64,000 nt of DNA from NCBI RefSeq assembly GCF_000182565.1, contig NW_015971538.1:268713-332712 (forward strand), written 5' to 3'. This document shows positions 21,145 to 32,900 of the stretch, piece after piece. The notes below the pieces were generated by a model that worked only from the letters and a program-made list of their open reading frames with translations, had not been told where the DNA came from and made no database searches. The translations under genes and the position numbers were made by a program. How positions within the stretch are numbered: the stretch's first letter is position 1; every line of letters begins with the position of its first letter. The stretch is from Spizellomyces punctatus DAOM BR117 (lineage: Eukaryota > Chytridiomycota > Chytridiomycetes > Spizellomycetales > Spizellomycetaceae).

Positions 21145-24100
21145 GCACCGTACTTGCACCTGTTCAGCCGATATCTTGTCTCACTTTCGACCCACTTGAA
21201 GAGCTATTGTGGACAGGCGGGGAAAATGTAAACATTGTGTAAATTCAATTTGATATAGTCATTGCGTCGGATTAGTTTTTTCTTACCCCCTGCCGCTTGT
21301 CCAAATCTTTTTGTTTGCGTCTGCCGATAATATAGGGCCAAATTTCCTCCCTGTTTATTTCCTCCGGCGATCTTGCCAGATACACCAGCTTTCCTGCACA
21401 TGCTACTCGGGCGCATAAGATGTTGTTAAATGACCAAGGCTTGTTTTCCATTGGGGGTAAAAATATTCGTCACACACATCGACGTGGGTTAATGAAATGG
21501 AACATAAGGTATCTTTGAAGCGAAGTTATTCAACCTTGGGGCTTTCGACATGCATTTCGGATGGAGTAATGGCATGATCTCTCTTAACACTACTTGCAAT
21601 AATGGTCGGTTCATCTAGCATCGATCCGGGACACACACCCTTGAGCATGTCTTTCACCAATACAACATCCGAACTGTTGGTCGCGACCTCCAGTCGATCT
21701 CTCATGCTGATAAATTTGTTCCGAGGGAGTATTATTAGGCAGGTGCGTAAAGTCCTGCAAGCCGGATCATCTCATTTGTCGGCGCCGTCTAATCCTTCAG
21801 TTGTGTAATCATCTTAAGTTGGACGTTGATGATAATGTGACAGTCATGAAACAGGCGAGGGTAATTTGCTGCGGGACAGCAACAGGTCGAGTTGGACTCC
21901 GAGATCCGCGCACGTTGAAGGAGGAGCACAGTTTGATGGCGCATACGGGTACCATTGGAGATTTGGACGTTGCAGGAAACATCATGATCACTTGCGGATT
22001 TTCTGCAAGGTTTGTGGTAGAAGTGATATGCAGAAATTGCTGAGTTGATGGCTTAAGTGTGCTTTTATCAGAGGGAACAAGATGATGACGGATCCAATGA
22101 TAAAACTGTTCGATATACGCACAATGAGGGCATTACCACCCATTCCTTTTCCTTCCGGCCCAAACTATCTGCACTTCCACCCCAAAATCTCCTCAATAAT
22201 CCTTGCCGCGTCCCAAAATGGTCAATTTCAGCTCTGTGATGTTTCTAATGCGTCTAATGTCCGATTTTTCCAGGTAAGCCTCAATATCGAAGAGCATTGG
22301 TTGAAAAGGGTTAAGTTGAAAACTCTGTCACAGGCAAATATCAGTGGGTTCCTGAACTCTATCGAATTCTCCAGCTCCGGAGAGATGCTTGCTTGTGGTG
22401 ACTCTTCCGGAGTCGTGTCACTATGGACCGAGAAGCCAGACTGTCGAGTAAATCTGTTTTCTCGGCCAACCGAGTTTGCTGACACTCCCGCACCGCCGCC
22501 AGCAGTGGAAATAGGAGACAAAAGTCCACTTTCCTTGATCGGAATGCCATACTACACCTCCGAATTGCTCTCCTCCTGGCCAGCAAAGCTAACGTTCGAA
22601 GCCGGACAACCGGCACCGAAGATTCCGCCAGAAGTCCTCGCGAACGTGAAGATGATAGACTTTGTCGGATACGCCCCCAACCCTGGAACCTTTAAACGCA
22701 ATCAAAATTTGGCAATGGCCCGTAAGGCCCGAAAAGAAATGCTCGATGTTCCCAAATTCAGATCTGAGCAAGATCGCGAAAAGTACTTTGGCAAGAATAC
22801 CCAGGGTCGCGATGTAAGCTAACAAATGGTGGTTTCATATCTCGAGATAACTTCTTAAACAAGTCCCTAGACACCGCAAGGCGTCGATGAAGAGGTTGTA
22901 AACGCCGTACCGCTCGCGAACGCTATGCCCAAATACTATCGTCGGGTCGAAATCAAGTACAGCAAATTTGGCGTGGAGGACTTTGACTTCGGCTTTTACA
23001 ATAAAACATCGTATGGAGGTCTCGAAACCCATATTGTGAACTCTTACTGTAATGCCATGCTGCAAGTCCTCTTCTTCACAACACCTTTGCGCGAGATCAC
23101 AAAAGCACACATCAATGCGAATTGTCCAAAGGAGTATTGCCTATCGTGTGAGCTCGGATTCTTGTTTAGAATGCTGGAAGATGCCAAAGGCGCAAACTGT
23201 CAAGCTACGAACTTCTTGAGGGCTTTCAAAACAATACCGCAGGGTTAGTTGCCACGACACCTCTATTCTGGCTTTCATATACTAAGGGAAGCCTTCGCTA
23301 TCACACAGCCAATGCCTTGGGGTTGTTTGAGCCGGATCAACCAAATCCGTCGACGTCGTACGCCACCCTCATTCAAAACTTCAATCGCTTTGTTTTGGAA
23401 CAACTGCAGTCCGAGCTCGGCATGCACATGGGAACGGTCATCATCCATCGGGACTATGACAAGGACCAGATGCCTTCGGTTATGCAGCAGATCTATGGGT
23501 TAAAGTTGCAAGCTATTAGCCATTGTCAGTGCAATAGCCAGCAGGCACGAGATACGTATCCTTTTGTAGTGGACTTGACATATAGTTGGAAGGGTTCACA
23601 TGCGAAAAGCACAAAAGATCGGTTCGGAGACGTACTTCAGCATAGTATAAATCGCGCTTCTTCGACCAAGGCCTGGTGCAACAGCTGCAAACGCTACCAG
23701 CCGACAACTCAGTTTCGGCGGTTACAACGTCCTCCAAATGTCATGAGTATCAATGCGGGCGCTACTACCGAAGAGGATCTTGACCTCTACCGTTCAGAAG
23801 GTAAAAGAGTTTGGTCTTCAGGATTGTACTGTTATAGCTCGTGGTATACTAATCCACTGCACAGATAAGCCGTGGCTCCCTCCACGGTAAGGTGCAAACT
23901 GCGCTTATTTTGCTGTAGACGGACAGACCTAAGGCGTATCTTTGTGGCACAGGATTGCGCTGATCCTGGATGGTTCAAAACTCACAGTTAAAGAACTGGG
24001 TGTGGATGAGACCAGCATCGACATCGCCAGTGAGACGGCGGAGGTGGCGATGTACGATTTGATGGTGCGGGTAGATATGAGACATTGTTAGTCAGTGGTA

Positions 24101-25716
24101 TTGCGCTGATTGATGGGCATGTAGGCGACGGTGGTGGAAATTCGAGAAGGAAAAGAAGTGCCACATTTGGTGGCCCATGTGCGAGGTAATGCACCATTGA
24201 CAGTTTCGGGAAACATTGGCTAATCTCGTTGCTTCCATAGTTGATGATGGAGAAAGCGTCCCAAGTTGGTATGTCTTCAACGATTTTCTGGTCCAACCTG
24301 TGCCCGAAATTGAGGCACGACAGTTCAGAAAACGGAAGGTATCACTGAAGTTGGTTATATGAAATGTATTTTATACTTCTTATAATGCGTATTGGTCTTT
24401 TAGATTCCATCTGTCATACAGTACAGACGAACAGATCTTAAGCAAGTGCAGGACCTCAACTCGTTACGGACCAGTCCTGATCCGACGTACCTACGCACCA
24501 TGGTGCTTCTCAAGTATGTCAAAGACTATCTATTGATTGGTTAGGATACGCTTGTGCTGAACACATTTTTATGGAAAGCCGTCGACGAGAAAAAGATCTA
24601 AAGATCAGCTATAAACTGTTAAAGCCGGAGGAACTTCCAACTAAGCCCGGATTCCTCTGTGCTTTAGACGCCGAGTTCGTAGCCTTGAGCAAGGTAGGAA
24701 GCCGCGCCATATGAGTTGTGTTTGAGCAGCCAGCGCTGAACCACTAGCAGGATGAAACGGAGATCCGGAGTGATGGCACACGATCGGTGATCCGCCCGTC
24801 ACGACTAAGTTTGGCACGTGTTAGTGTCCTCCGTGGCGATGGACCGGAAGAAGGCATTCCTTTCATCGATGAGTACATATCGACAACAGAAGACGTAGTG
24901 GATTACTTGACCGAGTTTTCTGGCATCAAAGGTATGGTCTCCAGCAACTCGCGGCAAAAGTAAGCCGCTAAGCAGTTATGCAGCTGGCGATCTGGATATC
25001 GCCCATTCAAGGCACCCGTTGGTTTCTTTGAAGGTATGCCCCAGTGTTGCATTTGGTATGCGGTTGCAGTGTGGTAGTGAACCTTGTCGCAATCCCGTTA
25101 GTCGTCATATAAGAAGCTGCGGTTATTGGTCGACCTGGGATGTGTTTTTGTGGGCCATGGCTTGAAGAAAGATTTCCGGATCATCAGTATGTGCCACTCC
25201 ATCACCTTGCTGCCATTCGTTCGTCTTCGAGGCTGATACAGCTCTTGTCACGTAGATATATTGGTCCCGCCGGAACAGGTTATTGACACAGTTGATATTT
25301 TCTTCATACAGAGTCGGCAAAGGTGAGACCACCTGTCTGATTTACTATTCCTATGGACGCCTGTTTTCTCACCCGACCTCAGGAAACTCTCCCTGCGCTT
25401 CTTGGCGTGGTACGTGTTACGGCAAGATATTCAGACAGATATGCACGACAGTGTGGAAGACTCGCGAACGGTATGCTTTTTTTGAATGGAGCTGCGGTTG
25501 TATCTCTTCATTTACTTCGCTATACCTTAGGCGCTTGCATTGTACAAAAGATATCTGCAGCTGAAGCGAGAAGGACGTTTTGAGCAATATTTGGAAGAAG
25601 TGTACGAAGAAGGTCGGCGAACAAATTTCAAGCCGCCGTCGAAACCCATGGCCCCTTACGAAGGACAGACGTTTACGGTTGCTGGGGTGAATATAACTGA
25701 GCTCCCACCTCAATAG
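21145..25716 (+). CDS. PAN2: PAN2 deadenylase catalytic subunit
   Basis: Many short exons. The first recognisable one ends at 21227 ([20 protein letters not shown]), then 21336-21508 ([15 protein letters not shown] ... [12 protein letters not shown]), then 21619 onward. The true ATG must be in an exon just upstream and was not resolved. Order: N-terminal WD40-like propeller ([33 protein letters not shown]), linker that binds PAN3, inactive ubiquitin-hydrolase domain ([18 protein letters not shown] has no catalytic Cys box), and C-terminal DEDD exonuclease ([12 protein letters not shown] for the D-x-E pair, [27 protein letters not shown]). It ends ITELPPQ at 25716. With PAN3 it trims poly(A) tails bound by Pab1 in the cytoplasm. 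Length and domain order are normal for PAN2. Confidence 0.92.
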
Positions 25717-25814
25717 AATTTTGTGTAGTTTGTTTATATATGAACTCTATCTATTGCCAATACCCGCGATCAAAACGCGGACGCATTCTTTGTCGCACTT
25801 GACTCGAGATCATA

Positions 25815-27443
25815 ATGCCAACCTCCCAGAACCTCGATCCACAAAGCGCACACGATGTACTCTTTCGCCAAGCATGTGCATTGCATGCTCGCTCACAGAG
25901 TCTACTTGCGGATATTGATGAGATAATTTCCCAAGCGGACACCGTCGGAGCAACCGCGAGATCTACGCTCGCAGGAGGACTACACAAACTCAGGTCAGTT
26001 ACCAGAGCTGAGAACAAATTCCTTGAAAAGGTATGATTACCAGATAGTCCTTTTTCCATCTCAAACTCTTGAATAGGTTGCTCACTGGCTTCCTCCTAGC
26101 TAGTCTCCACCCCAACTTCCATTCGACCTGCACACACATCCTGTTCCAACATCCCTTACCTCAGTGCCGTCTTTCGCCTTGTTCGAACTGAACCAGGTGT
26201 GACCCACGTCTTTCATACCTTTAATTATGCGCACGAACCAGGTGGGCCCCGCCGGGAGTCGATAAGAGTAGATATAGTGGCACAGAAAGGACAACAATGG
26301 ATCAAAGTAAAAGCGTCCGCGTTAAAAGGATTCCAGAATGACCTTTGCGACGAGGAGGAAGAAGAAAGTGAAGAAGAGGAAAACTCTACGCCAAGCTCGA
26401 ATGATGATTCGAACAAGACACTTCAGGCGAATGGAAGGACCGTACTTGATGGATTTTCTCCTCCGACTTTACCTATTTATCAACAAGCAAAAAGACTGCT
26501 AATGGCAGCGGAGCAGAACTCTCTCCATTATCAGACGCCGACAGTGGTCATGAAGTTTGTAGGAAAGGAGGAGGTGGACATGCGTGTACAGGATACTCTG
26601 CGCTCAATGGGCATTCTGGTGGAGATACATGGAGATAATGCAAACATCGACCCAAAAGAGCTTGGAAAGACCTACAACGATTCGCAGATCCGCAATGGGC
26701 CACCGGATCCTTCGTCCACAAATAGGGGACCTCCCTCATTTAACAACGAAGCCTCCGTCAGTAGATTACAAACAGATGCCACTCTTCATCCAGGAATCGC
26801 TGACACATTGAATCTCGATGTGACAACCCTCATCGCTCTCGTCACTGACATAACACATCGATTGGACACCATCCCTGTGGCTGCATTCGATATCCCGTCG
26901 CTCCAGCTCCAGGCTTCTCAAGAGACTCGACGACCCCTCTTACCCACTCTGCGCGATATGTTCCACACACGCTACCTTGTAACGACCTCCACTGCACTCC
27001 GCAAATTTGTCGACATTCTCAAGGTTCTAGGTGGCCCAACGGAGCAGCTTCGAGCGAAGAATCTAATAATACCTGGAGAATTAGCAACGGACGTCATGGC
27101 GGAGTTGGAGGATTATGGATCAAATACGGCAGCAGAAGACGACGCATCTGATGTACGCGTTCACGTCATCGAAGACAGTGCCTCAGAGAGATTTGTTCAT
27201 CTTGTTGGTGCTCGCGGAACTACTGGGAAAATTCAGAAGCATCATGTAGCGGTTTTTGGAACTGGTGATCGCTTGAGGGCAACCACCGTCACAGCGAATG
27301 CGTGGGTAGAACGGACGCTATTGGACGCGGGTCTTGGAGAACTAAGTCTATGGATACACGAGCCACGATCCCTCGTAGAACTTAGGGTGAAAAAGTATAG
27401 GGAAACAGAATGTGGTGAAGCTACGGAACCTACTGCTACATAA
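25815..27443 (+). CDS. DUF1308 (UPF0415 / C7orf25-like) protein
   Basis: Two exons: 25815-26030 and 26100-27443, joined in frame by a 69-base intron (GTATGA...CCTAG). The protein is about 519 residues. Visible family features: an N-terminal helical region, AVFRLVRTEPGVTHVFHTF, RVDIVAQKGQQWIKVKA (conserved 'xxW-IKV' patch), an acidic insert of about 20 residues (EEEEESEEEEN), VMKFVGKEEVDMRVQDTL, and a C-terminal DUF1308 domain with LNLDVTTLIALVTDITH, a PIN-like core. Molecular function is not established for this family. The acidic patch is inserted between the two conserved parts. The call rests on the pattern of W-IKV and LNLD-TTLIALV. Confidence 0.75.
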
Positions 27444-27522
27444 ACTATTTGTGATATATCTACAGTCTAGGTTTTGTATAAATAGTGATTGGCTGTTTGC
27501 CGCTTGTTGAGCTCATGCAGGA

Positions 27523-28410
27523 TCATATGTCTGAGATTCTCGGTTTCGCTACCATCCACAGAGTTGTACCAAAATGAAAGGTCTTCATCTCCACAATTTC
27601 CAGCCCCGCCTTCTTCACTAAACCTTCAATATCTCTATTCCACCAACAGCCCCACTTGACGGCATGTTCAGTCGCCGTCTTATCCAGCGCGTCATTGAGA
27701 AAACCGTATCGTCCTCTTCCATGCTCTAACAATAACACTCTCCCATCCGGCTTACAGCATCTCGCCATCTCACGCAGGGCTGCAACGGGGTCTGAACAAG
27801 AACACAGCCCAAATGTATCAATCACCGTATCATATTGACGGTCGTTTACAGGCAAAGCCTGAACATTCATCATTTCAAACGACGTTGGGGGAAAGCTGTG
27901 TTTGGCGCTTGTCATAGATCGGTACCGAGTATATGCCTTATGAAGCATTGGCTCCGAGGTATCCGTTAACGTCAAACGTTTTATCGCCGGGTTTTGGGTG
28001 TAGTATTCCAAATTTCGTCCTGTCCCTGTCGACACCTCCAGCACGGAGCCGGAAGCCCGCTCAACCAGCTCCTTTCGGCGGGATCCAACCCTCATCAACC
28101 ACTCATCCCATCCGATTTTACCGTCATATTCGGGAGCTAGGGCATCAAATACGCCAGGATATGCGTCTTGTTGTGAGGGATCCGCGATGCCTGGCGCTGG
28201 CGGTGGAGCGGAATAGATCCTGTAAGCGTGGTAAGACGCATATGAAGTTGTTGCGTATACCCCCAACCCAGTTGTGAGGAGCATAAAGTGCCGAGGAGTG
28301 AATGGTGGCATGGTGCAGAATTCCTCTACGATCAGGAGGAGCTCCCAAAGATCTGCGTCGTTCAGCAATGCGTAGTCACGTGCTAGATCACCCTGCGCTG
28401 TTTCCTCCAT
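27523..28410 (-). CDS. OMS1-like mitochondrial SAM-dependent methyltransferase
   Basis: Single exon. ATGs at 28410 and 28311 are both in frame. The second (MPPFTPRHFMLL) gives 262 residues and leaves 128 bases to the divergent neighbour, so I favour it. A hydrophobic segment (MLLTTGLGVYATTSYASYHAY) near the N-terminus suggests an inner-membrane anchor. The class I methyltransferase core follows: VLEVSTGTGRNLEYY (motif I), LTLTDTSEPML, YDTVIDTFGLCSC, CCKPDGRVLLLEHG. This arrangement matches yeast OMS1, a mitochondrial inner-membrane protein found as a multicopy suppressor of OXA1 defects. The substrate is unknown. It is convergent with the DUF1308 gene. Confidence 0.78.
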   Translation of the reverse strand: MEETAQGDLARDYALLNDADLWELLLIVEEFCTMPPFTPRHFMLLTTGLGVYATTSYASYHAYRIYSAPPPAPGIADPSQQDAYPGVFDALAPEYDGKIGWDEWLMRVGSRRKELVERASGSVLEVSTGTGRNLEYYTQNPAIKRLTLTDTSEPMLHKAYTRYRSMTSAKHSFPPTSFEMMNVQALPVNDRQYDTVIDTFGLCSCSDPVAALREMARCCKPDGRVLLLEHGRGRYGFLNDALDKTATEHAVKWGCWWNRDIEGLVKKAGLEIVEMKTFHFGTTLWMVAKPRISDI

Positions 28411-28439
28411 CGGCTTTCACCGAAACATCTTCCTTCGCC

Positions 28440-28787
28440 ATGGCATCTCCCCCCGTTATTTCGTCACCTGCGGGTGATCCCTCTCTTCTCGAGGAAAAGC
28501 GATGTCGCGATCAGGCTGTTCTTGTGGGCGCATCGGCCTCGTTATTCGTAAGTATACAGGCTGTGTACTTTGAGTAACCTTGCCAAACCTACCTACACTA
28601 CTACTTTCCGCGCAAGGCGTTTGTATTTACTGTATTCAGGCGTAGACCTGGCGCTGGTTCAGCGCTGGCGCGATCGCCAAATGGGATGGCCTTGATTGCA
28701 GGTGTGACTTCCGCTGGGGGATACGGCGTATATCGATTATCGTATGCGCGATGCAAGGAGAGAGCTGTTCAGAAAAGCACACCCTGA
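28440..28787 (+). CDS. Small two-TM protein, possibly COX20-like
   Basis: Two exons: 28440-28547 and 28617-28787, with a 69-base intron starting GTAAGT and ending GCAAG. The product is 92 residues: a polar N-terminus, RCRDQAVLVGAS leading into a first hydrophobic helix, RRRPGAGSALARS loop, a second helix (MALIAGVTSAGGYGVY) and a C-terminal YARCKERA. The pattern 'CxR...L-x-G', two helices, and 'Y-A/C-x-x-R/K-E-R' is that of COX20/FAM36A, a chaperone of Cox2 assembly in the mitochondrial inner membrane. Identity is low and other tiny two-helix mitochondrial proteins could fit. Its start lies 29 bases from the upstream ATG of the OMS1-like gene, or 128 from the favoured ATG. Confidence 0.5.
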
Positions 28788-29424
28788 TAGTGCAGATTAC
28801 AGTCCCACTATATTGCCCGTTTTCTAGCTGTTGGGCCTGTAAGGGAAGCTGCCAGCCGGATCATTACCAGTGATGTTTTCACGAAAAGAGTCACTTGAGT
28901 GAGTAGGCGGTCTCGGACGACAGATCTACGACCAGTTTAATTAGAGAAGAGCGTTGGTCTAGTGGGAATGGGGGGGAGACTTAGCATATGTAGAATTGAC
29001 TCTGCGGTTCCATTCGCCGACATAATAAAGTAATCCTCAGCTACAGATTCTCTTGTATTCACCTGGCGAGGAGTCTGTCCACGACAACAAGCTTACGGAA
29101 AGGGCAGGCAGCATATGGAAAATGGAAACATTTCCTAGAAGAGGAGGTCAAGGAGGAATGGAGTAGCGCGCTGAAAACGAAGTGCCGAATGGCGAATGGC
29201 ACTCACAGGGGGAACCAAGTCAACGCCCCAAATCAGGTGTCGGCAAATGCCAGCTGGCAGTTCCATCCGGCGCAATGAATTCTATACAACAAAAGTGAAG
29301 AGATACGTCCATTTATGAAGAGATACAGCCTCATCATGATATACACACAGAAAAATAAACTTAAATACAAATGACATATCCATCAACGTTATCCCAGCAT
29401 TGATACTTCGCACCAACCAAGTCA
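28788..29424. other. Intergenic, nothing recognised, ends at assembly gap
   Basis: No open frame or RNA fold seen. It borders the first run of N. The missing 3' part of the minus-strand RhoGEF gene should lie in the gap or here, but no PH domain frame is visible. Confidence 0.5.
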
Positions 29425-29905
29425 NNNNNNNNNNNNNNNNNNNNNNNNNNNNNNNNNNNNNNNNNNNNNNNNNNNNNNNNNNNNNNNNNNNNNNNNNNNN
29501 NNNNNNNNNNNNNNNNNNNNNNNNNNNNNNNNNNNNNNNNNNNNNNNNNNNNNNNNNNNNNNNNNNNNNNNNNNNNNNNNNNNNNNNNNNNNNNNNNNNN
29601 NNNNNNNNNNNNNNNNNNNNNNNNNNNNNNNNNNNNNNNNNNNNNNNNNNNNNNNNNNNNNNNNNNNNNNNNNNNNNNNNNNNNNNNNNNNNNNNNNNNN
29701 NNNNNNNNNNNNNNNNNNNNNNNNNNNNNNNNNNNNNNNNNNNNNNNNNNNNNNNNNNNNNNNNNNNNNNNNNNNNNNNNNNNNNNNNNNNNNNNNNNNN
29801 NNNNNNNNNNNNNNNNNNNNNNNNNNNNNNNNNNNNNNNNNNNNNNNNNNNNNNNNNNNNNNNNNNNNNNNNNNNNNNNNNNNNNNNNNNNNNNNNNNNN
29901 NNNNN
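29425..29905. other. Assembly gap (481 N)
   Basis: Run of N. True length unknown. Confidence 1.
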
Positions 29906-32900
29906 ACCTACTACACTCCTTAGTTACATCTTATAGTAGTGCCTACTAGCTTTACTAGTTATGATTGGTACAAGTATCGCAGAACCAATGAATTGATGTA
30001 GAAATCTTCCAGTATAGACTATAAATATACTCTTGTATCTCATCTGCGTATGCTGAGGATGCTCCTTGACATGTCGTAAGAAGTGACGGATTTTCTTGAT
30101 TATCGGCTTCTTCAACGCGAAAGGTGTAGGCGTTGGGCTAATTGAAACTGATCCCAGTGACGCTCCCGATGACATTCTCGACGATACGGTAGGGGAAGAT
30201 GGATATGGAGATCCGGACGTGCTTGAAAAGGTAGTGGATGACGAAGTAGCGAATGCTTCCAGTTGGGACAAATACGTATTTGCCGTATCAAAATTGTTGT
30301 AATATTGTGAATACATCTTCAGGAATGGTGCAATGGCCAAGAAGACAGACCCGATGGGCTGCGATTGTTGATTGCTCTTTTTTATCAAGTCCGGTAAGAG
30401 ATGGCTATTGCACAGAATAAATCGAACGGAGGATCGTCAGTGACAACGCAAGATTCATCTCGCGCGATAATACAGGTGACTTACTCCCGATGGATCATCA
30501 GAATGCTTTTTACGTTGCCGAAGAGCGCATCCATGTCCCTTTGACTCAGCCATTGTTCTTTTTGCATCCTATTCATATACAACTCCACAAGATTTTGTAA
30601 CTCTCGAACATAGGTCTTCTCCGTCGCCACCATTTCACCAATAACTCGGGCTCTTCTCTCCAGGGACGTCGTGGATGGGGGTTTCACAGAAGGCACCTGC
30701 TCGTCAGCCAATGAAGAGAACGACGAGGTATATGGTTGAGTCTCTTGAACTTGATGGTGAGCTGAGTTGGGATCAAGGTCATGGACGTCCCGGAGAAAGG
30801 AAAGCAGCCGCTGAAGTGCCTTCTCCGAGTGACCCTCGCATCGTAGCCGTATCGGTCGTGCAAACTCCTCAATCAAGCTATACGAAAGCTCAGTACTTAG
30901 TCGGGAACCGAAACGGGCCGGGGGAAGGTACTCAGAATACCCTGATGATATGGCTGCAAAAAATCGGTTAGCGCCATGGGGCCAACATGTGTTAACACAG
31001 ACTCAGCAAACGTATGATGGTAATACTTACAGCTGTCTGTAACGCTCCTGATCAGTGGATACGCTTCAGGCGATGCGCTAAGGTCGCCAGTTCGTTTCGC
31101 CCATCCGACTCCGCTATCCGCACTTGGAAGCCTCTTCCTGGTATCAGCATCATCGCCTTCGCGATCCCCCTCTTCGCCTAATTGGCTGGTACTTTTATTT
31201 GATAATAGACTTCCATAGCTTAGACGGTCCCCCTTTTCAGCGTTCATTGCATAAATTCTTCGTAGCATTCTTTCAGCTTCCGCGGCTCGATCAGATGTAT
31301 TTGCCTCCATGACAGCTTTCGCTGCATCAACATCGACATTCAGCAAAGTTTGGACGATACCCCTGGCGAAAGTTGGCTCCAGGGGATTGTCCATCAGAAA
31401 TAGGCCTTTCAAAGTCCTATGCAGAAGTCCTAGAGACGGCGGTAAGAATCGGAGGTGATTATGTGACAAATCGACACATTCCAGAGACTCGGTATGCTTG
31501 AATAGCGAAAAGGGTAGATTTGTGATTCGATTTCTGCTCAAGTCCAAAACCTCCAACTTTCTCAACTTTCCTATGCCATGGCCTACATCGAAAATCGCAT
31601 TCTCTGCTAGGTAGAGCTCTCGAAGTTGACATAGATTCGCTATGTCGTTTGGAATCCGTTCAAGTTGGTTTCCTGTTAGATTCAAGACCAGTAGTTTCGG
31701 CATCTCATTGAAAATAATTGTGGGAAACTCGATCAAGCGGTTTCGATCGAGATAGAGATGCGTCAGATTTGCAAGATTGACTTGGACGGTAGAGGGAAAT
31801 CCAGCCAACTCTTTCCTCGACAGGTCAAGGAAATATGACGTGATATCAAATTCACCTGCAAGAATGGGCAATCGAAGGAACCCAAACTCGCCATCTGTCA
31901 TACTGTCCGTATCCAGATCCGCAAGGATGGTTGGCAGAACGTCCCCGTGCGCTAACCGAATAGTGTCGGCAGATATTCTGGTTCTTAACGGTGGCTTTGC
32001 GTCATCCCCTTCCGGGGGAGGCGCGGAAGTTGATCGCGGAAGGGGCACAAAGGGAGGACGCATTGGTGGATATCGCAGGGGATGGGGACCATTTGGGTAT
32101 CGTTTGAGTAGTAACATGTCGGGTCCGGGTTGAGAATGTCGAGCAGCAGTTCCTCGAATAGGCTTTGGGCTTAAGGGTTGCGAGAAGTAGTCTTCCTCGT
32201 CTGGAGATTGTGAATTTCCAGCCGGAGACTGGACAACATTGATTGCGCTATACTCGCCGCCAGTCACCTCATTTTGAGGCGCTTCAGATGACAAATAAGA
32301 ACTCAACAATGGATTATGAACTGAAGCAGGTACTTCTGGTAGCACCCAACTTGCTCGTCCATTCTGCATCCCAGTACTAGAGGGCACTCGTGTCAAGCCG
32401 GATCCGCCAAGTTTTGGCGACGAACGCTGGTTCTCCTCAAGAACCTGAGATAGCCCGCTGTTATTGCTGGTATCAGACCACCGATTGAGTTGCCTTCAAG
32501 TATGAGGCATTGCCGTCAGACGAGATGTACTTGGCACGGGTATGAACTTTACCTATCACTTACCGCTTTAAATCATGAATGGTTTGATCCTTCTCCACGA
32601 TCGTTGCACCTATCTCAGCCAAGCGCCTTCTTGCGTCTTCCACTTCCTTCTGTAATCCATCGCGGGCAGCGGACAAATCATCGTAGCGGGTACCCATCGT
32701 CGCCAATTCAGTGCGCAATACATTTAACTGCTGCATGTACATCGACCCATCGTTTATCGTCATCGATGTCATACCCTGTTCGGATTGTGGTGACGAATCC
32801 TCTCTGTTTCCGGTACCGGCTTGTTTTGCCACGAGACTTCACAAAATGTCATTGAGAATGCACAATATAGAGAGCGTTCTGTATACACCAATCACCAACC

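Noticed and set aside
28855-28875. Sequence resembling the end of 18S rRNA (GGATCATTACC)
   Set aside because: Only about 11 bases match and there is no rRNA sequence on either side.
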